Shown piece by piece: positions 1 to 8,700 of a stretch of DNA of 23,913 nucleotides. The DNA comes from Aliicoccus persicus_A (lineage in GTDB: Bacteria > Bacillota > Bacilli > Staphylococcales > Salinicoccaceae). How positions within the stretch are numbered: position 1 is the first letter of the stretch; each line of letters begins with the position of its first letter. Below the pieces are notes generated by a model, which was not told the DNA's origin, searched no databases, and was given only the letters and a program-made list of their open reading frames with translations. The stretch spans positions 1-23,913 of the forward strand of contig DYYI01000052.1 of the NCBI GenBank assembly GCA_020741755.1. Direction: 5' to 3'. A program made the translations under genes and the position numbers.

Positions 1-56
1 AATAAATGAATTAAAATTATACCTCAACTTGAATTAGTTTATAGGGGGCAAGTCAT

Positions 57-794
57 TTGGTTATAGATAATGATGAAGAAAAAAAGCCGTTGCCATCACA
101 TATTGGTATTATTATGGACGGTAATGGCAGATATGCTAAACAGCGAAATTTACCCCGGATTAAGGGACACAGTGAAGGTATGGAAAATGTAAAACGCATT
201 ACGACATTTTGTTCGAACATTGGCATTAAGTACTTAACACTTTATGCATTCTCTACAGAAAACTGGACACGCCCAAGAAGTGAAGTCAACTTTCTTATGC
301 GTTTACCAATAGATTTTTTAAGTCATTTTCTACCAGAGCTCATTCGCGAAAATGTCCGTGTAAAAACAATCGGTGATGTTCATGCATTACCTAAAAATAC
401 ACAGCGGGCAGTAAGTGAAGCGATTGAATCAACACAACAAAATACCGGTCTCACTTTAATCTTTGCATTAAACTACGGTGGGAGAGATGAAGTCGTCCAG
501 GCAATTAAAGAAATTTATCGGGATATGAATGACAATAAGTTATCTTTAGATGATATAGACACGAATTTAATTGATAACTACTTGATGACTCGTGAGTATC
601 CAGACCCGGATATGATCATCAGAACGAGCGGTGAGTATCGCTTGAGTAATTTTTTACTTTGGCAATCATCCTATAGTGAATTGTTTTTCACAGATACATT
701 GTGGCCAGACTTTAGCGCAGAGGAATTATCACAGATGATCGATGACTATAGAAAGCGTGAACGTCGTTTTGGGGGCTTGAAAAAAGGGGGGTAA
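57..794 (+). CDS. uppS: Undecaprenyl diphosphate synthase (cis-prenyltransferase)
   Basis: Cytosolic/membrane-associated enzyme that adds eight isopentenyl units to farnesyl diphosphate in cis configuration, making the C55 carrier lipid precursor for peptidoglycan and teichoic acid synthesis. Residues 20-25 (MDGNGR) hold the catalytic Asp21 of the P-loop, followed by His38 in GHSEG. The C-terminal family block RTSGEYRLSNFLLW begins at Arg189, and Glu208 in YSELFF is the likely Mg-coordinating residue. The length of 245 aa is close to the usual ~250. The start is TTG at 57, chosen because AGGGGG lies 8 bases upstream (43-48); the family N-terminus is short and variable. cdsA follows after 4 bases, and its ribosome binding site (GGGGGG) lies within the last codons of uppS, so the two are probably translationally coupled. 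Family assignment is secure. Confidence 0.97.
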   Translation: MVIDNDEEKKPLPSHIGIIMDGNGRYAKQRNLPRIKGHSEGMENVKRITTFCSNIGIKYLTLYAFSTENWTRPRSEVNFLMRLPIDFLSHFLPELIRENVRVKTIGDVHALPKNTQRAVSEAIESTQQNTGLTLIFALNYGGRDEVVQAIKEIYRDMNDNKLSLDDIDTNLIDNYLMTREYPDPDMIIRTSGEYRLSNFLLWQSSYSELFFTDTLWPDFSAEELSQMIDDYRKRERRFGGLKKGG

Positions 795-798
795 TTCT

Positions 799-1584
799 TT
801 GTTAGTACGTACAATTTCAGCAATTGTATTTCTGATTCTTTTTATACCTATCGTTATTTATGGAGAATTACCTGTCCTTATTTTGGTTGGCTTTCTGGCG
901 GCGGTTTGTCTATATGAAATCTTAAAGATGAACCGAATACATATATTTTCGATTCCTGGTATTATTTCGTTGATTGCTTTAGCGATTATTGTTCTGCCGA
1001 ATAAGTACTTATTCGTTGTGAAAGACTTTCAGTTTGAGGCAATCGTCGTACTCGCAATACTCGCACTATCATTTACTGTACTGAGTAAAAATAGATTTAC
1101 ATTTGTGGATATGGGCTTCTGTGTGATCAGTGTCTTATATATCGGTTTTGGATTTATGAACTTTTATGAGATACGCGAAACAGGACTTGAATACATTGCA
1201 TTTGCACTTCTGATAGTGTGGGGTACAGATACCGGTGCTTATTTATTTGGCCGTTTGCTCGGTCGTCATAAATTATGGCCGCAGATTTCACCAAATAAAA
1301 CGATAGAAGGTGCTCTTGGTGGTATCATTACTGCCGTTGCAGTCGGTATAATATTTTTTGGAGCAGGTTGGATTGTCCATTTAGAATTATGGTTGCTCTT
1401 ACTCTATGCAATTATTTTAAGCATCTTTGGACAACTCGGTGACCTCGTTGAGTCTGCATTGAAACGGCACTTTGATGTTAAAGACTCTGGTTCGCTGATG
1501 CCAGGACACGGTGGGGTGCTTGATCGTTTTGATAGTTTGATCTTTGTTTTACCCATCATGAGTATTCTTCCATTTTTATTATAG
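799..1584 (+). CDS. cdsA: Phosphatidate cytidylyltransferase (CDP-diacylglycerol synthase)
   Basis: Integral membrane enzyme that converts phosphatidic acid and CTP to CDP-diacylglycerol, the branch-point precursor of phosphatidylglycerol and cardiolipin. The protein is mostly hydrophobic helices with a polar C-terminal catalytic part. Residues 219-245 match the CDS family signature: S-x-LKR, then KDSG, MPGHGG and LDRFD, with the metal-binding Lys/Asp residues present. The length of 261 aa is normal. The start is TTG at 799, preceded by a G-run ribosome binding site at 786-791. It sits between uppS and dxr as in most Bacillales. The dxr ribosome binding site AGGTGG overlaps the cdsA stop codon, which suggests coupled translation. 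Confidence 0.97.
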   Translation: MLVRTISAIVFLILFIPIVIYGELPVLILVGFLAAVCLYEILKMNRIHIFSIPGIISLIALAIIVLPNKYLFVVKDFQFEAIVVLAILALSFTVLSKNRFTFVDMGFCVISVLYIGFGFMNFYEIRETGLEYIAFALLIVWGTDTGAYLFGRLLGRHKLWPQISPNKTIEGALGGIITAVAVGIIFFGAGWIVHLELWLLLLYAIILSIFGQLGDLVESALKRHFDVKDSGSLMPGHGGVLDRFDSLIFVLPIMSILPFLL

Positions 1585-1595
1585 GTGGTTTTTAA

Positions 1596-2720
1596 GTGAA
1601 AAAAATATCAATTATCGGTGTGACCGGCTCAATCGGGTTACAGACGATAGACGTTATCGAAAAAAACAAATCTCAATTTGAAGTGGTCTCGATTGCTGCA
1701 GGTAAGAACGTCGATGCATTACGTGGGATTTTATCACGCATTGATGTGCGCCGAGTTTGTATGAAAGATGAAACGCATATTGCAGCATTAAAACTTGAGT
1801 ATCCAAATATTGAATTTACATATGGTATGGATGGCTTGCTCGAAGTTGCACACGACGATTCTGACATGTTAGTTACAGCGATATTGGGAAGTGTTGGCAT
1901 TCGTCCAACTTTGGCTGCAATCAAACAGAAAAAAGACATCGCTCTTGCGAATAAAGAAACACTCGTTGCAGCTGGCGCTATTGTCATGGATGCGGCAAAA
2001 GAAGCAGGTGTTCAAATATTGCCGGTTGACTCGGAACACTCCGCTATTTTTCAGTGTTTAAAAGGTGAAGATAAAAAAGCGATTAAACGCTTGATGATTA
2101 CTGCAAGCGGTGGTTCATTTAGAGATTTAGAACGTCATGAGCTTGACAAAGTGACGCTAAAAGACGCCCTCAATCATCCGAATTGGTCGATGGGTAAGAA
2201 AATCACAATCGATTCAGCGACGATGTTAAATAAAGGGCTCGAAGTCATTGAAGCGAAGTGGCTGTTTGATTTAGAAGTGGATCAAATTTCTACGATTCTT
2301 CATCGGGAAAGCATCGTGCATTCGATGGTTGAATTTGTTGATAATAGTATCATTGCTCAAATTGGTAACTCAGATATGCGTCATCCCATCCAATTTGCAC
2401 TCACTTATCCAGACCGCTTGCCGATGAATAATCCGCTAGACTGGGCGCAACTCACTCAACTGAATTTTAAGGAAATGGATTTAAACAGATTTAAAATGTT
2501 GCAGTATGCATACGATGCAATTAAAATCGGAGGTACGATGCCTGCGGTTCTCAATGCAGCAAATGAACTTGCGGTCAGTGAATTTTTAAAAGAAAAGATT
2601 TCGTTTTTAGAGATTGAACAGATTGTGGAAAGTGCGATGAATCACCATCAAGTCATACAAAATCCTGACATTGATACGATCTTGCATGTGGATGCGTTTT
2701 ATAAGAATAATAGATTTTAA
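1596..2720 (+). CDS. dxr: 1-deoxy-D-xylulose 5-phosphate reductoisomerase
   Basis: Second enzyme of the MEP isoprenoid pathway. It rearranges and reduces DXP to 2-C-methyl-D-erythritol 4-phosphate using NADPH and a divalent metal, and is the fosmidomycin target of the family. The NADPH-binding loop GVTGSIG is at residues 8-14, ANKETLV at about 118-124, and the metal ligands are Asp145 and Glu147 (PVDSEHS) and Glu216 (LNKGLEVIEA). The substrate-covering loop HPNWSMG starts at His194. The length of 374 aa is typical for Firmicutes. The start is GTG at 1596 with AGGTGG at 1583-1588. The product feeds the isoprenoid supply used by UppS at the head of the same gene block. The presence of dxr points to MEP-pathway genes here; staphylococci proper use the mevalonate route, so dxr would argue against Staphylococcus sensu stricto (inference from general knowledge). 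Confidence 0.97.
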   Translation: MKKISIIGVTGSIGLQTIDVIEKNKSQFEVVSIAAGKNVDALRGILSRIDVRRVCMKDETHIAALKLEYPNIEFTYGMDGLLEVAHDDSDMLVTAILGSVGIRPTLAAIKQKKDIALANKETLVAAGAIVMDAAKEAGVQILPVDSEHSAIFQCLKGEDKKAIKRLMITASGGSFRDLERHELDKVTLKDALNHPNWSMGKKITIDSATMLNKGLEVIEAKWLFDLEVDQISTILHRESIVHSMVEFVDNSIIAQIGNSDMRHPIQFALTYPDRLPMNNPLDWAQLTQLNFKEMDLNRFKMLQYAYDAIKIGGTMPAVLNAANELAVSEFLKEKISFLEIEQIVESAMNHHQVIQNPDIDTILHVDAFYKNNRF

Positions 2721-2735
2721 TGAGGTGGAAGTAAC

Positions 2736-4028
2736 ATGCTGTTAGGATTTTTAGCGTTTTTAGCAGTCTTTGGGCTGCTCGTAACTGTACACGAACTTGG
2801 ACATTTAATATTTGCCAAACGGGCGGGCATTATGTGTCCTGAATTTGCGATTGGTATGGGCCCAAAAATATTCTCTTTCAAACATAACGATACGCTCTAT
2901 ACGATACGTCTTCTGCCAGTTGGTGGATACGTTAGAATGGCAAGTCAAGATATGGAGATCAATCCATTGAATGCAGGCATGCGTATACAAGTGAAATTGA
3001 ATGAAAACGAAGAGATTACACATGTATTACTCGATGATAAACACAATTTTACACAAGTTGAAGAAGTCGAAATCGATAGTTCAGATATTCAACGTGAGAT
3101 GTATATTACTGCGCATCGATTACACGACAACAGCTTCGTAAAGTATCATATCGCTGAAGAGGCATACTTTGTTGAAAATGCAAACTTAGAACGTATCGCT
3201 CCCGCAGATATGCGTTTTGAAGGTAAATCACCATGGCAAAAATTCCAGGCGCTTTTTGCTGGACCGCTGTTTAACTTCCTACTTGCATTTGTCTTGTTCA
3301 CGATCGTATTTTTCTTAACAGGTAAAAACGTAGATGAACCAATCGTCGGATCTCTTTCTGAGGGACTGCCAGCTGAAGAATCTGGATTAGTTGTGGATGA
3401 CCGGATCAATTCAATCAATGGTCGTTCGATTGAGACATGGACGGATATGACAGAAGTCATTCAGGATGAAGGTGCAGTACCACTTGAATTAGAAGTAGAA
3501 CGTGCACATAGTGGCGAGGTTGAAACATTAACGATGACACCTGAATTAATCACTGAAGAACTCGCTGGTGAACAAGTGGATCGACTTGTCATTGGTATCG
3601 GTGCAAAATTTGAACGCGGTGTGTTTGAACCATTACTATGGGGTGCACAAGAAACCGTAGAAATGTCGACGCTCATTTTCACATTAGTTGTTGAATTATT
3701 TATCAGTATTTTTGAAGGTGAATTTAGTTTTGACATGCTTAATGGTCCGGTTGGTATTGCTGTTGTCACAAATGAAATGGCACAGCAAGGTTTTATCGTG
3801 TTGATGCGATTTACTGCAATGTTGAGTGTGAACTTAGGTATAATGAACTTATTGCCGATACCGGCACTCGATGGTGGACGTATACTATTTGTGCTTTATG
3901 AAGGTATATTTAGACGACCGGTTAACCGTCGTGTTGAAATTAACATTCAAGTATTCGGTGTGCTGTTTGTACTGATGATTATGATTTTAGTGACATGGAA
4001 CGATATACAAAACTTTTTCTTTAGTTAG
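2736..4028 (+). CDS. rseP: Site-2 intramembrane zinc metalloprotease, RseP/RasP family
   Basis: Polytopic membrane protease of family M50B that cuts transmembrane segments of anti-sigma factors, signal-peptide remnants and other small membrane proteins. The zinc site HELGH is at residues 19-23 in the first membrane helix. The third ligand lies in the C-terminal motif NLLPIPALDGG (371-381, Asp379). One PDZ-like domain lies between, at roughly residues 195-270. Further hydrophobic helices occur near 175-195, 350-370 and 400-418. The length of 430 aa is normal. ATG at 2736 has GAGGTGGA 7 bases upstream. The gene lies between dxr and proS, as is usual in Bacillales; its substrates cannot be read from the context. 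Confidence 0.95.
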   Translation: MLLGFLAFLAVFGLLVTVHELGHLIFAKRAGIMCPEFAIGMGPKIFSFKHNDTLYTIRLLPVGGYVRMASQDMEINPLNAGMRIQVKLNENEEITHVLLDDKHNFTQVEEVEIDSSDIQREMYITAHRLHDNSFVKYHIAEEAYFVENANLERIAPADMRFEGKSPWQKFQALFAGPLFNFLLAFVLFTIVFFLTGKNVDEPIVGSLSEGLPAEESGLVVDDRINSINGRSIETWTDMTEVIQDEGAVPLELEVERAHSGEVETLTMTPELITEELAGEQVDRLVIGIGAKFERGVFEPLLWGAQETVEMSTLIFTLVVELFISIFEGEFSFDMLNGPVGIAVVTNEMAQQGFIVLMRFTAMLSVNLGIMNLLPIPALDGGRILFVLYEGIFRRPVNRRVEINIQVFGVLFVLMIMILVTWNDIQNFFFS

Positions 4029-4048
4029 TGATATGGAGGAGACAAATC

Positions 4049-5734
4049 ATGAGACAGACCAATTTATTTATTCCGACGCGTCGAGAAACACCAAGTGATG
4101 CTGTAAGTATTAGCCATCAGATTATGCTAAGAGCCGGCTTGATTTCTCAAGTTGCTGCTGGTGTTTATAATTATTTACCGCTAGCACGTCGTTCATTATT
4201 AAAAATAGAAAACATCGTTAGAACTGAAATGAACAACATCGGTTCCGCAGAGGTCATGATGCCTGTGCTTTCGCCGAAAGAATTATGGGAGAAAAGTGGT
4301 AGATGGCAGGCGTATGGTGATGAGCTGATGCGTTTTACCGATCGTCACGACAATGGGTTTGCACTCGGACCAACGCACGAAGAAGTTGTCGTCGATATGT
4401 TGAAGGGTGAACTTAAAAGTTATAAAAAACTTCCGCTGACGATTTACCAAATTCAAACGAAGTTTAGAGATGAACGTCGACCACGCTTCGGCTTACTTAG
4501 AGGTCGTGAGTTCATTATGAAAGATGCTTATTCGTTCCATATTGATGATGCATCTTTAGATAAAACATATAGTGATATGAAATCTGCATACATGAAAATT
4601 TTAGATGGACTTGATTTAGATTATCGTGCTGTTGAAGCAGACTCAGGTTCAATCGGTGGGAAAGATAGTGAAGAATTTATGGTCCTATCAGATATCGGTG
4701 AAGACATTGTCGTGTATACAGAAGAGAGTGACTACTCAGCCAATATCGAAAAAGCAGCTTGTTTACCTGTTGATCAAGATCGTGCGGAACACCAACCACT
4801 TGAAAAAGTGGAAACACCAAATGTTGCTTCTTGTGAATCACTTGCTCAGTTTTTAAATATAGATTTGAAACAGACGACGAAAACGATGATTGCGGATGTT
4901 GATGGTGAATTTAAAATGTTCATTATTCGTGGTGATCAGGAACTAAACGATACAAAAGTAAAATCATACTTTGATGCAAGCATCGTTGAACTTGCTGAAA
5001 AAGAAAGCGTTGCTGAGCTGATGGGAGCTAAACCAGGTTCACTTGGTCCAGTTGATACGAAACTTGAAGTGTATGTTGACTATCAGGTTGCTGGTATGTC
5101 GAACTATCCTGTCGGTGCGAACATCGATGATTTCCACTACATCAATGTAAATGAAGGTCGTGATTTTACGGCAGCGGGTATCGGGGACTTTAGATTCATC
5201 AATGAGGGTGAAATGGTTGAAGATGGCAGTGGTAAAGCGAAGTTCATGAAGGGTATCGAACTTGGTCACATCTTCAAACTCGGTACATTGTATTCTGAAT
5301 CGATGGACTTTACAGTACTCGATGAAAATGGACGCAGTCAGTTTGTGAAAATGGGCTGTTATGGTTTTGGTGTGTCACGTGCCCTTAGTGCAATTATTGA
5401 AGCACATCATGATGATGATGGTATTATTTGGCCAAAATCAGTTGCACCATTTGATATTCATCTGGTGACCGCGAGTATGAAAGATGAAAAGATGGTGAGT
5501 GCTTCTGAAGAACTTTATGCAACACTTAGCAAGTCATATGAAGTATTATTTGATGACCGTGATGAGCGGGCTGGTGTTAAATTTAAAGATTCAGATTTAA
5601 TCGGTATGCCAGTTCGTGTAGTCGTTGGTCGTGGTATTGCTGATGGAAATGTCGAAGTGAAATTTAGAAATCAAACAGACAAGGTTGAAGTACCTTTAAC
5701 AGAATTAACGCAATATTTAGCTGAGAATTTATAA
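4049..5734 (+). CDS. proS: Prolyl-tRNA synthetase (bacterial type, with editing domain)
   Basis: Cytosolic class II aminoacyl-tRNA synthetase that charges tRNA-Pro. Family signatures (numbered from this start) are GPTHEE at 107-112, motif 2 around 139-164 (FRDERRPRFGLLRGREF), an inserted YbaK-like editing domain at about 220-400 that marks the bacterial type, and motif 3 with GFGVSR near 440. The C-terminal anticodon-binding domain ends at residue 561. A longer frame opens at a GTG at 4028, but ATG at 4049 is preferred: GGAGGAG at 4035-4041 is 7 bases upstream, and the family N-terminus (M-[RK]-Q-[ST]-x-x-F-I-P-T) matches from here. It follows rseP after 20 bases, and a terminator stands directly after the stop codon. 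No T-box leader is present. Confidence 0.97.
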   Translation: MRQTNLFIPTRRETPSDAVSISHQIMLRAGLISQVAAGVYNYLPLARRSLLKIENIVRTEMNNIGSAEVMMPVLSPKELWEKSGRWQAYGDELMRFTDRHDNGFALGPTHEEVVVDMLKGELKSYKKLPLTIYQIQTKFRDERRPRFGLLRGREFIMKDAYSFHIDDASLDKTYSDMKSAYMKILDGLDLDYRAVEADSGSIGGKDSEEFMVLSDIGEDIVVYTEESDYSANIEKAACLPVDQDRAEHQPLEKVETPNVASCESLAQFLNIDLKQTTKTMIADVDGEFKMFIIRGDQELNDTKVKSYFDASIVELAEKESVAELMGAKPGSLGPVDTKLEVYVDYQVAGMSNYPVGANIDDFHYINVNEGRDFTAAGIGDFRFINEGEMVEDGSGKAKFMKGIELGHIFKLGTLYSESMDFTVLDENGRSQFVKMGCYGFGVSRALSAIIEAHHDDDGIIWPKSVAPFDIHLVTASMKDEKMVSASEELYATLSKSYEVLFDDRDERAGVKFKDSDLIGMPVRVVVGRGIADGNVEVKFRNQTDKVEVPLTELTQYLAENL

Positions 5735-5735
5735 T

Positions 5736-5761
5736 GACACGAGCGCACCTCGTGTCTTTTT
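5736..5761 (+). terminator. Intrinsic terminator after proS
   Basis: Perfect 8-bp stem GACACGAG/CTCGTGTC (5736-5743 and 5749-5756) with a 5-base loop, followed by five T. It starts one base after the proS stop codon and ends 3 bases before the polC ribosome binding site, so it probably both ends the uppS-proS transcript and limits readthrough into polC. Confidence 0.85.
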
Positions 5762-5779
5762 AGTAAGGTGGGTATATCA

Positions 5780-8700
5780 ATGGATAAGGAACAATCATAT
5801 GAAACGTTATTAAAACAAATTGATTTACTAGATGACAATGAGTTATCGAATGGTCAATTTGAAAAGGTCGTCGTAAACGATAAAAAGCGTGTGTGGCATT
5901 TTTATCTGAAGTTTCCTGGCCTGTTAAACGTCAATACATATGAACGATTATATAGTCATCTTTCTCGAGGGTTTGAAAACATTGCACAAGTTGAACTCGT
6001 TATCGATGTGGAAATGTTAGAGCAGGAGAAAGTACTTGAATATGTTGCGCACTGCATAGAGCAAACATCGATCACTGTTCATTTGAAAGAACAGATGTTG
6101 CAGGCATTCAAAGAAGTTCAACATAACACACTTGTCATTCATGTGTCAGATGAAATTCAAGGAAATTATTTTAGAAAATCGTTAAATGGTGAATTGATTC
6201 GTGCACTAGCAAAATACGGTGTGCATTTAGATACCGTCGATTATGTTGTGGACACGAATAAATCCATTGCACAAGATGACGAAGTGAAACAAAACATATT
6301 GGCAGAAGCTGAACAAATTCGCGTTGCTCATTTAGAACAGCTTGAGAAAGCAAGCAAGGAACCAAAAGCTGAAGTTGTAGAAAAGCAACTTGGTAAATTT
6401 ATTGATTTTGATGGCGTGCGACCTCTCAACAACGTTGTTGATGAAGAGTACAACGTTAAAATTGAAGGTTTGATTTTTAGCAAGAAAGTTATTGTCACGA
6501 AAACGAAAAAACATATTTTAAATATAAACATTACAGATTATACAGATTCCATTACATGTAAAGCATTTTCAAGAAATGGTAAGAATGATGAGGCAGTCTT
6601 TGAAAGTTTGTCTGAAGGAGACTGGGCTATTGTTGAAGGAAATGTTGAGTATGACACGTTCAGTAATGAGATAGTGTTAAACATTCGTAATCTGCGTGTT
6701 GTGAACCGTCAGAAAAAGACGGATAAGAGTGAAGTGAAACGTGTTGAGCTACATGCGCACACACAGATGAGTGCGATGGATGCAATTCCGAGTGCTGAAG
6801 AGTTAATCAATCGTGCCCGAGATTTTGGTCATACGGCCGTTGCAATCACCGACCACAACAATCTTCAGTCATTTCCTCAAGCATTTAATGCGCTGGACCG
6901 GGATAAGGTGAAGGACGGCACTGAAATTAAAGTGTTATATGGCATGGAAGGGTTACTTGTTAACGATGGTGCATCGATCACATATAATCCGAAAGATAAA
7001 CCACTCGCTGATGAGACGTTTGTTGTATTTGACGTGGAGACGACAGGACTTTCATCTAAATATGACAAGATTATTGAATTGGCAGCGACAAAAGTCGTTA
7101 ATGGAGAAATTATCGATGAATTCAGTACGTTCGTTAATCCACATCAAAAGTTATCACAAACAATTATTGATTTAACGAAAATTGAGGATAAGGATTTAGT
7201 CGATGCTGAGGATATCGACCCAGTAATCCGTCGGTTTAAAGATTGGGTTGGTGATGCGACATTCGTCGCGCATAATGCCAGCTTTGACATGGGGTTTATT
7301 CAGGCAGCATATCGTGGGTCGGATTTAGGTGAGTATAAAAATAGCGTCATCGATACGTTAGAGTTATCTCGAACTATCAATACGGATAGTAAAAAACATG
7401 GCTTAAACAACTTGGCTAAAAAGTATAATGTAGAACTCGAGCAGCATCACAGAGCAATCTATGATACCCGTGCAACATCATATATATTCATCAAGATGTT
7501 AAGACAGTTAAAAGAGCTCGGTATAGAAAACATTGCTGATATCGATGGCGATTTATCAAATGATGATGCATATAAACGCGCGATGCCTACACATGTAAAC
7601 CTGCTAGTGAAAAATCAGACGGGCTTAAAGAATTTATTCAAACTCGTGTCGTTATCATTGACGGATCATTTTTATCGTTCGCCACGTATTCGCAAAAAGA
7701 TGCTGACGAAGTATAGGGAAGGGCTGCTCATTGGATCGTCATGTGACAATGGTGAACTCTTTACTGCTGCGATGCAAGGCACATACAGTGAGGCAAAAGA
7801 AATTGCGAAGTTTTACGATTATATCGAAGTGTTCCCTAAAGATCTGTACATGAGACTGTTAGACCGTGAAATTATCCATGATGAATCGATGCTTGAAGAT
7901 ATAATCAATAACTTGATTAAAATTGGTGATGAATTAAATATTCCTGTCGTTGCGACCGGTAACGTCCACTACTTAGATAAGTGGGATAAAACGAGTCGTG
8001 AAATTTTAGTGAAGAGTAACCCAGGTAATCCACTCAGTCGCGGACGTTTACCGGATGCACACTTCCGCACGACAGATGAAATGCTAGAGAGTTTCGCATT
8101 TCTCGGTAAAGAACGTGCATATGAGATCGTTGTGGAAAACACAAATAAGATTGCGGATTCCATAGACTATATCGAAGTGATTAAAAACGGGTTATATCCA
8201 CCGAAAATGGATGGTGCAGACGAGGAAGTTCGAGAACTTTGCTATATGAACGCCCACAAGCTATATGGACCGAATTTACCAGAGGAAGTCGTCGAGCGAT
8301 TAGAGTTTGAGTTAAATAACATCATCTCAAACAACTTCTCAGTCATTTACTTAATCTCACAGAAACTCGTACAAAAATCACTCGATGATGGTTATTTAGT
8401 TGGTTCACGTGGATCTGTCGGATCCAGTTTCGTTGCGACGATGTTGAATATTACAGAAGTGAATCCATTGCCGCCACATTACATCTGCTCAGAATGTCAT
8501 CATGTAGAATTCTTTACTGATGGCTCTGTGTCTTCTGGATATGATTTAAAAGATTCGACTTGTGAATCGTGTGGCACCCCATTGATTAAAGAGGGACAAG
8601 ATATTCCGTTCGAAACATTCTTAGGATTTAAAGGGGATAAAGTACCGGATATCGACTTGAACTTCAGTGGAGATTATCAAGCAGTCGCACACCATTATAC

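Noticed and set aside
1..56. Promoter or end of an upstream gene before uppS
   Set aside because: The stretch is A/T-rich with a G-run ribosome binding site at its end, but no convincing -35/-10 pair or reading frame could be supported in so few bases.
4028..4048. Longer proS start at GTG 4028 overlapping the rseP stop
   Set aside because: The ribosome binding site GGAGGAG lies inside this stretch and serves ATG 4049; the added residues have no counterpart in the family.
5768..5779. Longer polC start at GTG 5768
   Set aside because: This GTG is itself part of the Shine-Dalgarno AAGGTGGG that serves ATG 5780.
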